From: a virus
Virus record (IMG/VR): IMGVR_UViG_3300030430_003038
Location: 1-33,197 of that record
Reading direction: 5' to 3' (one strand)
DNA length: 33,197 nucleotides
Each line of letters starts with the position of its first letter. Positions within the stretch are counted from its first letter, which is position 1. Position numbers and translations under genes: made by a program. Shown piece by piece: positions 14,699 through 22,282 of the stretch. The notes beneath the pieces were generated by a model. The model did no database searches. It worked only from the letters and a program-made list of their open reading frames with translations, and was not told the DNA's origin.

Positions 14699-15623
14699 TG
14701 AATGGAAGCAATACCTGAGAGAATCATTAAACCTTTCAGAAAAAGATCTTGAACATCGGCGGATGATGATCGCAGAAAGGTTGTTTCAAACAATCCAAAA
14801 ACCTTCCAGACAAAGAGCAGCATTTAAGCAAGAGCTTCCTTTTTTGTACTACCTTTACAAGGGTGTTGAGCCAAAAGTAAATAAAGCCGGTAAGACAATC
14901 GGATACAGCATTGGTAACGACCAGAACGTCGATGCAGTAATGGAAGAAATAAAAAAGAGAGCAAAAGCATTCGTTGTGTCTTTAGACCCACCAGAAGATA
15001 AGATATTTGCCGCTGATGCCTTGATGATTGGATACTACATGCACATGAACAAACGACGCGATGCAATGGGATTATCCAGCGCTTATGGTGTAGCATCACC
15101 CGGACAGTTTGATACAGTTATGTTCGGTAAATCCCGTAGAGAAGTATTTCAACCATTTAAAAAAGACCTTGATTTTATGTTAAAGAACTCACCAGAGTTA
15201 GCAAACATACCGGAAGAAGATAAATCTTTATTTGAGATTGAAACGATAATTGGTGAGATACTGAAGATGCTACCGAGAGATCCAAGCTTTCAGATACCCC
15301 AGCTTACAGAAGATCAATTTAAAGCAAATTATCTTGAAGGCATGCCACTACAAACTTGGCAAAAAGTTCAAGACCAAATTGTCGATGACCCAACTCCAGA
15401 TCAACAGATAGGAGAGGCTTTGTTAAACTCAATGAATATGATGATTCAGAACTTACAAGCGATTCAATCTGGTAATATCACTGGTGAAGAAGCTATGGAA
15501 GATAAAAGAAACGTCAAGACTGCTCTTATGAGTCAAACCTTCATGACGCCTGCTGTAATGGAGCATCCTAAATACAAAGAACTAATCGGTCTAGCCGGAT
15601 TGGTGGGTGTGTGGAACTCCTAA
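14682..15623 (+). CDS. Candidate capsid-targeted internal protein, 313 residues
   Basis: The N-terminus MKKMLNEWKQYLRES holds L12-R-E14 followed by Ser15, fitting the prohead-protease rule and preceded by the short helix seen in T4 capsid-targeting sequences. The body is largely helical, with LPFLYYLYKG, FAADALMIGYYMHM and long amphipathic helices to the end, and no enzyme motif I can name. The start overlaps the GDLV gene by 17 bases. An internal Met at 14691 is an alternative start. It ends 13 bases inside the next gene. A virion-packaged role is inferred only from the N-terminus and its neighbours. Confidence 0.6.
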   Translation: MKKMLNEWKQYLRESLNLSEKDLEHRRMMIAERLFQTIQKPSRQRAAFKQELPFLYYLYKGVEPKVNKAGKTIGYSIGNDQNVDAVMEEIKKRAKAFVVSLDPPEDKIFAADALMIGYYMHMNKRRDAMGLSSAYGVASPGQFDTVMFGKSRREVFQPFKKDLDFMLKNSPELANIPEEDKSLFEIETIIGEILKMLPRDPSFQIPQLTEDQFKANYLEGMPLQTWQKVQDQIVDDPTPDQQIGEALLNSMNMMIQNLQAIQSGNITGEEAMEDKRNVKTALMSQTFMTPAVMEHPKYKELIGLAGLVGVWNS

Positions 15624-16426
15624 ATTTTGACAAGGTTGTTGTTGGAGGATCACTCACTGCATTGCTTTATGCGTACAAGCACAACCTGCCTATAATCATA
15701 GATCAAGCACATATTCCCTTTGCATTGGATGAGTGTCCAAAACACTGGGATTTTAGTTTTATTGGATTTTCTTCCAAATTGACACATAAAAAGAGTCAAA
15801 TATGGGATAGACTAGTATTCCTACTCTCAATGGCTGGTATGGTGATTTTTCCTAACAATATACAAAGTTTTAGACAAGAAGAGGGCGTTTTGTCTATTAT
15901 AATGAACAATAACCAGAGGTTTAAAATCTCGTACAACGAAATTGTTGAGTTTGATAGAGATAAGAATGAGGCGATGATCGTGTATGATTGGTTTGCTGTT
16001 CGTTCCGGTGCTAGACATGACCATGAGCTGATCAAAATACCAGACACAAACTTTGTTCATACTTTGATGTTTCATCCGTCCACAAGAGCCAAGACTAGAA
16101 ATGATGTCAAGGACGTTTGCGCAGTATCGGAAATACCAGAGTCCGAAATCAATGATCTAGAGTGGTCGGAGTCGTATGTTCGTATGAGAGTATTGCAGCT
16201 TATGAAGCAGCAAGGAATCAGAGGCCAATCTAACGGATATAATAAAAAAGGCCTACAGTTACACTATGCAATAAAGATTGAACACATGTATCGTGAGACG
16301 AGATACAAATATGACAACAGCATACAAATATCAGATCTACTAAAACTCAAATTAAATCAGGACAGTGACTTATGGAAATTAACGACAAACCTTTTAAGGG
16401 GCATGGCTTCCACCTTGCTGGAATAA
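15611..16426 (+). CDS. Protein with an N-terminal dinucleotide-binding-like motif
   Basis: The start is GTG at 15611, overlapping the previous gene by 13 bases. The N-terminus reads FDKVVVGGSLTALLYAYKHNLPIIID, a strand-glycine loop-helix-strand as in FAD- or NAD-binding Rossmann folds, though the GxGxxG glycines are only partly present. The rest (271 residues in all) is not recognised: it has LVFLLSMAGMVIFP near 70, a charged middle and a helical C-terminus. It overlaps the nucleotidyltransferase-like gene by 55 bases, so the two are probably made together and may share a pathway. I cannot name the substrate. Confidence 0.5.
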   Translation: MELLNFDKVVVGGSLTALLYAYKHNLPIIIDQAHIPFALDECPKHWDFSFIGFSSKLTHKKSQIWDRLVFLLSMAGMVIFPNNIQSFRQEEGVLSIIMNNNQRFKISYNEIVEFDRDKNEAMIVYDWFAVRSGARHDHELIKIPDTNFVHTLMFHPSTRAKTRNDVKDVCAVSEIPESEINDLEWSESYVRMRVLQLMKQQGIRGQSNGYNKKGLQLHYAIKIEHMYRETRYKYDNSIQISDLLKLKLNQDSDLWKLTTNLLRGMASTLLE

Positions 16427-17277
16427 TACCTTGCGCAGGTCAACCCCTCGATTACGGAATGGAGTGGCCCGACTTTATGATGCCAGTTGCTCCGAACTAC
16501 ACCATGTTAGAGGCGGCAATACTTGAGTGTGCGTATGCTGGGTGCGATACGATCTGGCTGTGCATGCACCATGAGACTGCTAGGTTTGTTAGACAACGCA
16601 TAGGAGACTTCGTTCAAGATCCTGTGTGGATCCATCGTAAACACGAAGCGTTCCCATCAGAACACAAGATCAGAATACCAATTTACTATGTGCCTGTGCA
16701 TCCTAAAGACAGAGATAGAAGAGATTGTCTGAGCTGGTCTGTAATATACGGTGCCCTAAACGCTTTCAAGGTTTCCGCCAATATATCTAAGTGGTTGATA
16801 CCTGATAAGTACTATGTTTCATTCCCGTATGGTATATACAACCCAATGGTATTGCGAGAGTACAGAAGAAAGATATCGTCGGCCCAAAACTTTTATGTAA
16901 CTCACAACGGACTATCCCCAGAGGACAACTTGCCAATATCATTTACCTTTGGTAAGAACGAGTTTGTAAGATTTCGTAGAGAGATTAGAAAAGGGACAGG
17001 AGAGTTCATAAACGAGGTTGAGGAGGGTAAGCTCGCCCCAACTAAAAGACTACCACTGGAAGAAAGATACTCAGCCCGTTGGTTTGACATCAAAGATGTA
17101 TTTACGGACCTAGACATCAATGAACACAACTCAGTAAATATAGATGAGTTTTACGATTTGAGATCTTGGGATCAATATAAAAACTATTTATCTTCTGGAC
17201 TGTCCAACTTCATCAAGCGACCAAAACACATGAAATATTCAGAATTTCACAGAATTGGGCTTGACATTTCCAAATAA
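16372..17277 (+). CDS. Nucleotidyltransferase-like protein (GT-A fold, tentative)
   Basis: The N-terminal pattern AGIIPCAGQPL...FMMPVAPNYTMLEAAILECAYAGCDTIWL resembles sugar-nucleotide transferases of the NTP_transferase family: strand, glycine loop, a ProVal before the start of a helix, then an Ala-Gly-Cys turn. The usual Arg/Lys residues of the signature are not clearly in place. At 301 residues it is of ordinary size. A charged middle and the YSARWFDIKDVFTDLD segment follow. It overlaps the preceding gene by 55 bases. A role in sugar or nucleotide activation for DNA or lipopolysaccharide modification is possible. The last codons contain the next promoter. Confidence 0.5.
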   Translation: MEINDKPFKGHGFHLAGIIPCAGQPLDYGMEWPDFMMPVAPNYTMLEAAILECAYAGCDTIWLCMHHETARFVRQRIGDFVQDPVWIHRKHEAFPSEHKIRIPIYYVPVHPKDRDRRDCLSWSVIYGALNAFKVSANISKWLIPDKYYVSFPYGIYNPMVLREYRRKISSAQNFYVTHNGLSPEDNLPISFTFGKNEFVRFRREIRKGTGEFINEVEEGKLAPTKRLPLEERYSARWFDIKDVFTDLDINEHNSVNIDEFYDLRSWDQYKNYLSSGLSNFIKRPKHMKYSEFHRIGLDISK

Positions 17278-17289
17278 GTGTGTTATAAT
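17261..17289 (+). promoter_or_regulatory. Strong sigma-70-type promoter overlapping the next gene's first ATG
   Basis: TTGACA at 17261-17266 inside the end of the nucleotidyltransferase-like gene, 17-bp spacer, TATAAT at 17284-17289 preceded by TGT. The ATG at 17288 lies within the -10 box, so transcripts from here begin after it. Confidence 0.8.
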
Positions 17290-17902
17290 GTCTTATAAGA
17301 TAAATCTTAGAAAATATCAAAAACTGCTAAAAGAGGTGAACTATCTTAGGTCTGAATTGGAATATCAAAATGAGGTGCTTAAATCAGCACACCATGAATT
17401 TGAATCATATTATAGAGAATGGTGTGCAAATAATGATATTGACATTGATACACTAAATAAAAAACATAGCCAATCTATCACCACGCTTATGCCAAAAACT
17501 AAGACACAAGTGCATGACGAAAATGATGCGATCATACCTATAAAAGATATTGAAATCAAAAGAAAAGCAAATAAATTTTCAAAGATATACAGAACACTAG
17601 CCAGAGAGCTACACCCAGACAAGGAGCAAGGAAATGAAGAAAAGTTTAGTAGAATATCTGATGCGTATAGTAATGGAGAGTGGTCAGTCCTGCTCGACGC
17701 AGCATCTGATCTTGGCATCCTCCCGGACAATTTCAAGGATATATTTCCCCTCATGAGGGAAGAAGCTGACAATCTTAGAAAAAAGATAGCAGTAAACGAA
17801 TCTACTTATAGTTGGTTGTTGTTTGAATGTGAAGGTAATCACAAATGCAAAGAAAGGATTGTAAAAAAGTTTTTAAAACATTTATTTAAATTGGAGTTAT
17901 AA
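17288..17902 (+). CDS. J-domain (DnaJ-like) protein with an N-terminal coiled coil
   Basis: An HPD motif at 109-111 lies in FSKIYRTLARELHPDKEQGN followed by FSRISDAYSNGEW, the helix II-loop-helix III pattern of J-domains, which stimulate Hsp70 ATPase. Residues 1-50 are predicted coiled coil. The C-terminus is helical and has two Cys. No Hsp70 gene is visible, so it would act on the host DnaK. The start is uncertain: ATG 17288 lies in the -10 of the promoter and has no ribosome site. If that promoter is used, translation would begin later, for example at an internal GTG or TTG, without touching the J-domain. It ends one base into the next gene. Confidence 0.7.
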   Translation: MSYKINLRKYQKLLKEVNYLRSELEYQNEVLKSAHHEFESYYREWCANNDIDIDTLNKKHSQSITTLMPKTKTQVHDENDAIIPIKDIEIKRKANKFSKIYRTLARELHPDKEQGNEEKFSRISDAYSNGEWSVLLDAASDLGILPDNFKDIFPLMREEADNLRKKIAVNESTYSWLLFECEGNHKCKERIVKKFLKHLFKLEL

Positions 17903-18774
17903 TGTTACTATTAATGTTACTAGCATGTCGCCAAGGAGACATAGGAATTGTTAAGGTCTACGAAAACCAAAGAGACTCAGCAGTACAAGACACACAGGTC
18001 GTACCCACAGAACCATCTGAACCAGCATCTGAGCCAGAAAGAACCGGGATTACAGGGTACACTAGCTTACACCTTAGACAGGTTGCGTGCCCGGCTTGTG
18101 TTGGAGAACCTCAAGAGATTAAAATTACCTTTTCAGCAGAGTTTCACCAACCGATATCAGACAATCACACGAGCTGGATACCAACGAGTGATCAATGTAC
18201 AACAAATCTCATAAGCATGAGCCCCTCAACAAACCCAATCAATGTAGGACCCAGCATTGTTATTGACTCTGGTGTTCATAATTTTGGAGCAGAGCAAGTA
18301 GCCACCGGACTTTATGAGACCACTAGCATATGGGAATCTCAACTGCAAAGGGACGCTGTCTATACTGTTGAGTCCCAAGAGGGAAGTTATGATTTTGTAT
18401 CTTCTCATGGGTTCGACTTCATTGAGCCATATAATATGTTGTGGGTTGATCCATCATATGCTTTCGAGGCACCAATATACAGATCAGGTGCCACGTTCAC
18501 TTGGGCACCAACTAGTACAGACTCTACGTTCATGATAACGGTTGCAGTTTATTCTTGGGACGGCAGTCAGTTTTTGGGCTACGTTACATGCTCAGGCCCT
18601 GATAATGGAATGATGACAATCCCAGCTCAATATCTACAGGCATATCAAGCAGGTTCTCTTGTTGCAATCCACCTAGAAAGACACAAAGTAAGTCTGGTTG
18701 AGACAGATATAAATAATTCATATATCGAAACGCATATGAGCTGGGAAGTCGTTGGTACGGGGACTATTTATTAA
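17902..18774 (+). CDS. Predicted lipoprotein, 290 residues
   Basis: Begins MLLLMLLACRQ, a very short signal with an excellent lipobox (LLA-Cys9) but no basic residue. A low-complexity linker rich in Glu, Pro, Ser and Thr follows (about residues 27-50), then a beta-rich domain with paired Cys near residues 65-70 (CPAC) and many aromatic residues, ending WEVVGTGTIY. GGAG lies just upstream. Once anchored it would be periplasmic or surface-exposed. Its style resembles host-derived bacterial lipoproteins. Phage lipoproteins can block receptors or DNA entry, but no direct evidence supports that here. The domain is not recognised. Confidence 0.65.
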   Translation: MLLLMLLACRQGDIGIVKVYENQRDSAVQDTQVVPTEPSEPASEPERTGITGYTSLHLRQVACPACVGEPQEIKITFSAEFHQPISDNHTSWIPTSDQCTTNLISMSPSTNPINVGPSIVIDSGVHNFGAEQVATGLYETTSIWESQLQRDAVYTVESQEGSYDFVSSHGFDFIEPYNMLWVDPSYAFEAPIYRSGATFTWAPTSTDSTFMITVAVYSWDGSQFLGYVTCSGPDNGMMTIPAQYLQAYQAGSLVAIHLERHKVSLVETDINNSYIETHMSWEVVGTGTIY

Positions 18775-18793
18775 TGAAAGATAGGAGAACCCC

Positions 18794-18871
18794 ATGTCAA
18801 ACGAAAAAAGATGCCCATGTTGCGGATGCAACCCAGAGCAGTGTGGATGCGACTGTTGCAGCCATGATTGA
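18794..18871 (+). CDS. Cysteine-rich mini-protein A, 25 residues
   Basis: The ATG at 18794 has AGGAG six bases upstream, the best ribosome site in the region. The product is MSNEKRCPCCGCNPEQCGCD plus CCSHD, with eight Cys in 25 residues. I prefer it to a 66-residue frame that begins at 18774, overlaps the previous stop and lacks a good ribosome site. The pattern suggests a metal-binding or disulfide-rich peptide. Its stop overlaps the ATG of a second Cys-rich peptide. Confidence 0.45.
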   Translation: MSNEKRCPCCGCNPEQCGCDCCSHD

Positions 18872-18974
18872 AAAGTCAAAGAAAGTAACAGGCCAAGAAC
18901 CCAAAAATGAGCGATGTTGTGTATGCGAATGTGACCCATGTGATTGTGGCTGGGGGTCGTACCTTGCCGATTAA
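18864..18974 (+). CDS. Cysteine-rich mini-protein B, 36 residues
   Basis: ATG at 18864 overlaps the stop of mini-protein A by eight bases. The C-terminal half reads KNERCCVCECDPCDCGWGSY, similar in spacing to mini-protein A (both have basic/Glu-Arg-Cys, then a Pro, then Cys-Gly or Asp-Cys). Alternatively this is the end of a longer protein in the same frame starting at ATG 18774. Six Cys in about ten residues suggest zinc or copper binding. It overlaps the next gene by 11 bases. Confidence 0.4.
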   Translation: MIEKSKKVTGQEPKNERCCVCECDPCDCGWGSYLAD

Positions 18975-19143
18975 AATAGGAGATCTAATTGATTTTAGAT
19001 GCCCCTATACCGGCAGGATAAGACTTGGTATGATCTTAACTTGCAATCAAGCACTATTATTTTACATTGTGGTTTACGATGTATCAGAAGGAAGGAAATA
19101 TTGGATAAGAAGTCAGAACATATTAAGGCTAAGAACCATTTGA
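18964..19143 (+). CDS. Small GDLI-type beta-barrel protein, about 59 residues
   Basis: I choose the TTG at 18964 because it places PIKIGDLIDF at the N-terminus, as in the related GDLV proteins, and a GGGGG lies seven to eight bases ahead. An ATG at 18907 is in frame but lacks a ribosome site and would overlap mini-protein B almost fully. The product has alternating strands, RLGMILTC and LFYIVVYDV, then YWIRSQNI. The stop TGA overlaps a TTG of the next member (TTGA). Confidence 0.5.
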   Translation: MPIKIGDLIDFRCPYTGRIRLGMILTCNQALLFYIVVYDVSEGRKYWIRSQNILRLRTI

Positions 19144-19355
19144 TATATAACATTGGCGACCTAGTTTACTTTAAGAAAGATGTAAAAGACATACTACAAA
19201 GAGACAGGATAAAAGCGTGGCTAATAAAAGACTACGTAAACAAAGACCCCGAAGAATGTAGTGTTTACGACTACGTCTTAACAGATGGTGAGGAGGATCT
19301 TGTCGCCATTGAATTTGAGCTTATGAAAGGAGATAACGCATGTCTAGAAAAATGA
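19101..19355 (+). CDS. Small GDLV-type beta-barrel protein, about 84 residues
   Basis: The start is uncertain. TTG at 19101 has GGAAGG five bases upstream. TTG at 19140 would place IYNIGDLVYFKK at the very N-terminus and overlaps the previous stop. The body continues with KAWLIKDYV, VYDYVLTDGEEDLVAIEFELM, the strand alternation of the GDLV group. It overlaps the next gene by 16 bases, and AAGGAG in its end is that gene's ribosome site. Function unknown. Confidence 0.5.
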   Translation: MDKKSEHIKAKNHLIYNIGDLVYFKKDVKDILQRDRIKAWLIKDYVNKDPEECSVYDYVLTDGEEDLVAIEFELMKGDNACLEK

Positions 19356-19735
19356 ATGAGTATGCTTGGGAGTGTTTATCAGAACATCTCGATGCAGAAT
19401 TTAAAGATTATGTTTTACTAAAGTTTTCGGATTGCTTTGATTATTCACCAGATGTATTTTGGGCACCGATGATAGCAGACATAGTAAAACTTATGAAACG
19501 TCGAGAGGACTACGACAATAACATAGATTATAAAGTCGTGCAAGTTAAGAGAAAGTTTGGGCTTCTTAGATTCTACGTTAATGGGTGCGATGATTATCTT
19601 AGAGGTGTTATAGCACTTGCAGAGTGGCAATGTACACAGCTTTGTAAAAAATGTGGATCCTATGGCAAAGAAAAAATAACCCTAGGTAGTTATAATGGAG
19701 GACATTGTGTAGATTGTTGTAATTTACACTATTGA
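19340..19735 (+). CDS. Protein with a C-terminal zinc ribbon, 131 residues
   Basis: AGGAG lies seven bases before the ATG. The N-terminal part is helical. The middle has KRKFGLLRFYVNG, a segment I associate with a small phage protein family. The end has CxxC...CxxCC spacing (CKKCGSYGKEKITLGSYNGG followed by HCVDCC) that should bind zinc. Likely nucleic acid or protein binding; no catalytic residues are evident. Its stop lies one base before the next GDLV gene. Confidence 0.6.
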   Translation: MSRKMNEYAWECLSEHLDAEFKDYVLLKFSDCFDYSPDVFWAPMIADIVKLMKRREDYDNNIDYKVVQVKRKFGLLRFYVNGCDDYLRGVIALAEWQCTQLCKKCGSYGKEKITLGSYNGGHCVDCCNLHY

Positions 19736-19736
19736 T

Positions 19737-20018
19737 ATGCATACATTCAGGTACATAGAGGTTGAAGAAGCCCCAGATAGTATAAAGCCAATATACAATA
19801 TAGGTGACCTTGTGCAGGTTTCAACATATAGTGACTGGGAAAAGTATAATTTTACCAGCGTTGGAGGTATAGGCTTAATAGCAGGAATAAGGTTTTTCAT
19901 AAGAGAAAGCTTTGACCCAGCCGAATCTCTCAGGTATGTTGTTGAGTATAAAGTAAATTGGGTAGGCTCTGACGAATTCTCATATCTAGATGAAAGCATG
20001 CTGGCAAGAGTTAAATAA
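19737..20018 (+). CDS. GDLV-type beta-barrel protein, 93 residues
   Basis: The ATG follows the previous stop by one base, without a clear ribosome site, so translation is probably coupled. After a short lead the IYNIGDLVQVSTYSDW segment begins, with the same IYNIGDLV octet as the protein at 19101. Further strands are VGGIGLIAGIRFFI, RYVVEYKVNWVG and a closing YLDESMLARVK. This is one of the longest members of the group and may show the full barrel. Confidence 0.6.
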   Translation: MHTFRYIEVEEAPDSIKPIYNIGDLVQVSTYSDWEKYNFTSVGGIGLIAGIRFFIRESFDPAESLRYVVEYKVNWVGSDEFSYLDESMLARVK

Positions 20019-20029
20019 AGGAGATCAAT

Positions 20030-20122
20030 ATGATAACAGCACACGGAATTTTATTTACAATAGCAGGATACTCTCTTGTATTAATGATGGCCGGGTACAT
20101 TATAGATAAAGTACGAAATTAA
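20030..20122 (+). CDS. Very small membrane protein, 30 residues
   Basis: AAGGAG lies six bases before the ATG at 20030. The product is one hydrophobic helix (residues 6-24) with a short basic end, DKVRN, which would face the cytoplasm. Its stop lies immediately before the ATG of the next gene. Confidence 0.5.
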   Translation: MITAHGILFTIAGYSLVLMMAGYIIDKVRN

Positions 20123-20311
20123 ATGAGCTATGTCGGTAAACATTTTGTTGTAAGTAACGATCTTGGCATATTAAAAACCGGTATGCGCTGCTACTGTATG
20201 TCAGAGACAGATCACTATGTGTACATGTTTTTTGAATATGCATTGGTTGCCGACGTTCATCAGGTCAAAATAGCAAAAAAAGACTTGACAAACTTTAGAA
20301 TTGTGTTATAA
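20123..20311 (+). CDS. Small beta-rich protein, possible distant GDLV relative, 62 residues
   Basis: The ATG at 20123 directly follows the previous stop and has no own ribosome site, so it is probably coupled. The pattern YVGKHFVVSNDLGILKTGMRCYCMS, then short strands, recalls the barrel proteins nearby, though the GDLV core is replaced by VGKHFVV. A promoter overlaps its last codons. Function unknown. Confidence 0.45.
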   Translation: MSYVGKHFVVSNDLGILKTGMRCYCMSETDHYVYMFFEYALVADVHQVKIAKKDLTNFRIVL

Positions 20312-20312
20312 T
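20285..20312 (+). promoter_or_regulatory. Strong promoter for the DNA methyltransferase gene
   Basis: TTGACA at 20285-20290, 16-bp spacer, TATAAT at 20307-20312 preceded by TGT. It lies in the end of the preceding gene and about 23 bases before the methyltransferase ATG, which has GGAGG. Confidence 0.85.
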
Positions 20313-20335
20313 ATATTTACAAAATCGGAGGAAAA

Positions 20336-21376
20336 ATGAATATCACAACAGAATCAATTAAGGGTTCCAAAAGAAAACTCTTAAACAAAATTTTAAAACT
20401 AACAAATGAAGTGCAAGATGCAGAGACTTTTTATGATGGCTTTAGTGGCTCCGGAATTGTATCGGCCTATATGAGATCAAACGGGTTTGAAGTTTTTGCA
20501 AACGACAAGATGCCGTCTGCATCTTTGTTTGCTAGAGTGTTTTTGAATGGATTTGATGAAGATATTGTCAAAGATGAGATAGCAAGACTAAACAAGCTCT
20601 CTGGGATTCAAGGCTGGCTTTACAAAAACTACTCCGGTATGTACCTCAGACAAGTAAGAGGACAATTGAAACCACAATGGAGACCAAGAGCATTTAAGGA
20701 CTTCAACGCTATGAAGCTCGACGCTATATTCGAAGACATACACAGCATGCCTAATTCTAACGAGAAGGATGCGTTATTATTCTCCGCAGTTATTGCGATG
20801 AACAAAGTCTTTAATGGCACTAATGATCAAAAAAGCTCACTAAAGGAGTGGTCAAAAGCGTCAAATAAGGCTGTTTGCTTAGAGATACCAACCAATATAT
20901 CTGGTGTAACAGGAACAGTTGAAAACTGTGATATATTTGAGTCTAAAAGTACTACTGTTGATGTTGTGTACTTGGATCCTCCTTATACAACTGGTGTTCT
21001 GTACGATGCATGTTATCATCTTAATGACTCCGTAGTGCTTTGGGATAAGCCCCCGGTTGACACCTCATATGCACTGCCAAGACCAGATCGAGTATGCTTT
21101 CGGAAAAATGCCAAGTGCGCTGGTGCCTTCTATATGAAAGATACAGTACACGACGACTTTGATAATCTGTTATCACAATTCGACTGCAAAAGAATAATTC
21201 TATCTTATAGTAACGGCGTCAGGAATGCTATATCATTTGCGGACCTTTTGATGATTTGTCAAAAACACGGTAATGTTGTTGTTTATGATGAAAACCACAA
21301 GATCTGCATGCAACCTAAGTTGATGAAAAAAAGACAGAAAAACTTAGTAGAATATTTTTTCGTAATAGACAAGTAG
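20336..21376 (+). CDS. D12-class DNA N6-adenine methyltransferase
   Basis: It transfers a methyl group from S-adenosylmethionine to adenine in DNA. The cofactor loop FYDGFSGSGIVSAYM lies near residues 32-46 and the catalytic DPPYT at about 215, in the order of D12-class (Dam-like) enzymes. At 346 residues it is somewhat longer than Dam (278), with an inserted region in the middle (YKNYSGMYLRQVRGQLKP and GTNDQKSSLKEW) likely to recognise the target. The target sequence cannot be read. It has its own strong promoter and no restriction partner nearby, so it probably protects phage DNA from host nucleases. Confidence 0.88.
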   Translation: MNITTESIKGSKRKLLNKILKLTNEVQDAETFYDGFSGSGIVSAYMRSNGFEVFANDKMPSASLFARVFLNGFDEDIVKDEIARLNKLSGIQGWLYKNYSGMYLRQVRGQLKPQWRPRAFKDFNAMKLDAIFEDIHSMPNSNEKDALLFSAVIAMNKVFNGTNDQKSSLKEWSKASNKAVCLEIPTNISGVTGTVENCDIFESKSTTVDVVYLDPPYTTGVLYDACYHLNDSVVLWDKPPVDTSYALPRPDRVCFRKNAKCAGAFYMKDTVHDDFDNLLSQFDCKRIILSYSNGVRNAISFADLLMICQKHGNVVVYDENHKICMQPKLMKKRQKNLVEYFFVIDK

Positions 21377-21385
21377 GAGGTAATT

Positions 21386-21547
21386 ATGAAGAATGAATAC
21401 TCAAAACAATGGCTTTTGCTAGATTCTTGTCTAAAGAAACTAAAGAAAGGTAGGTTCTGGATGACATCATTGGACCCTCAAACTAAAGATGTTGATGAAG
21501 CAATAAAAGCCTTAGAGAATGCATTAAAGAAAATAGAGGAAACCTAA
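21386..21547 (+). CDS. Short helical protein, 53 residues
   Basis: AGGAGG lies before the ATG at 21386. The product is charged, with a basic KKLKKGRFWM stretch and a C-terminal amphipathic helix ALENALKKIEE. The next gene starts one base after its stop. The family is not recognised. Confidence 0.5.
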   Translation: MKNEYSKQWLLLDSCLKKLKKGRFWMTSLDPQTKDVDEAIKALENALKKIEET

Positions 21548-21548
21548 T

Positions 21549-21812
21549 ATGTTTAAAGAACTGTTTGTAAAACACTACAAGTCCAAAGGAAAGCTAACCA
21601 CAGAGGAGGCTGAAATACTGGAAACAAAAAGACAGTTGCTTATAAATGAAAACAAACAAAGGTTGGAGTCTATTTTCAAGCTTAAACAACTAATAATTGA
21701 TGATCCTGAGAACAAGGATATCTACAATCTACACATCAGAAGAAACAGAGATTGGATCAACAAAGTCAAGAAAGAGATTGATGTTATTGACATAAAATTA
21801 TTAGAAAAGTAA
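21549..21812 (+). CDS. Helical, coiled-coil-like protein, 87 residues
   Basis: Starts one base after the previous stop; GAGG in the preceding gene's end serves as ribosome site. It is almost wholly alpha-helical and highly charged, with Leu/Ile at heptad-like intervals from residue 20 to the end. A short Gly-Lys turn lies near residue 14. There is no enzyme motif. It may be a structural or partner-binding protein. A promoter follows within 11 bases. Confidence 0.5.
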   Translation: MFKELFVKHYKSKGKLTTEEAEILETKRQLLINENKQRLESIFKLKQLIIDDPENKDIYNLHIRRNRDWINKVKKEIDVIDIKLLEK

Positions 21813-21822
21813 CACTTTTTAC

Positions 21823-21851
21823 TTGACAAATGTCTCTATATGTGTTATGTT
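21823..21851 (+). promoter_or_regulatory. Sigma-70-type promoter for the lipoprotein gene
   Basis: TTGACA at 21823-21828, 17-bp spacer, TATGTT at 21846-21851 preceded by TGT. The -10 is weaker than in most others of the set. It serves the lipoprotein and adenosine deaminase genes. Confidence 0.65.
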
Positions 21852-21876
21852 AATAGTATGAAAAGAGGAGGTAACT

Positions 21877-22281
21877 ATGTTACTATTTATGTTAATTTTT
21901 GCGTGTACGCACGACTTTGTAATTCTTGACCCACTGGCAAGACAAAACGAACTTGACATCGCTAAGATGAAGGTAGAGATGAAATATCTCAATAAAGAAG
22001 ATATCGCTGTGTTGAAGAATGATGTTAATCACAACAAAACACAAATTTCTCGTAATAGATCGCGATCACTAGAAAACCAAAAAGCCACACTTAAACTCCA
22101 TGGTTCAATTGGATCGGTTGCAAACAAGGCTGAGATGAACAGGCTTGAGTTTGGTGATGTCTATACAAGAATCTACCAGAACGATGAAAAGCATCGTAAA
22201 GCAACTGAGCGTATGAACATGCACGAACGATGTAGAACACGTCAAGCAAGGCGAAGAATACCAGCGTGTAGAGGGAGGTAG
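21877..22281 (+). CDS. Predicted lipoprotein with a helical, basic tail, 134 residues
   Basis: Begins MLLFMLIFACTHD, a short hydrophobic signal with lipobox-like IFA-Cys10 and no basic residue. The rest is a long helical region, residues 22-110, probably coiled coil, ending in a strongly basic Arg-rich tail with two Cys. GGAGG precedes the ATG. Anchored at a membrane, the rod and its basic end could bind nucleic acid or envelope polymers; that is inference. The ATG of the deaminase gene follows one base after the stop. Confidence 0.55.
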   Translation: MLLFMLIFACTHDFVILDPLARQNELDIAKMKVEMKYLNKEDIAVLKNDVNHNKTQISRNRSRSLENQKATLKLHGSIGSVANKAEMNRLEFGDVYTRIYQNDEKHRKATERMNMHERCRTRQARRRIPACRGR

Positions 22282-22282
22282 T

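Noticed and set aside
18774-18974. Single 66-residue protein from ATG 18774
   Set aside because: Its ATG overlaps the previous stop and has a weak ribosome site, while ATG 18794 in another frame has AGGAG at ideal distance and gives a Cys-rich peptide. Not fully excluded.
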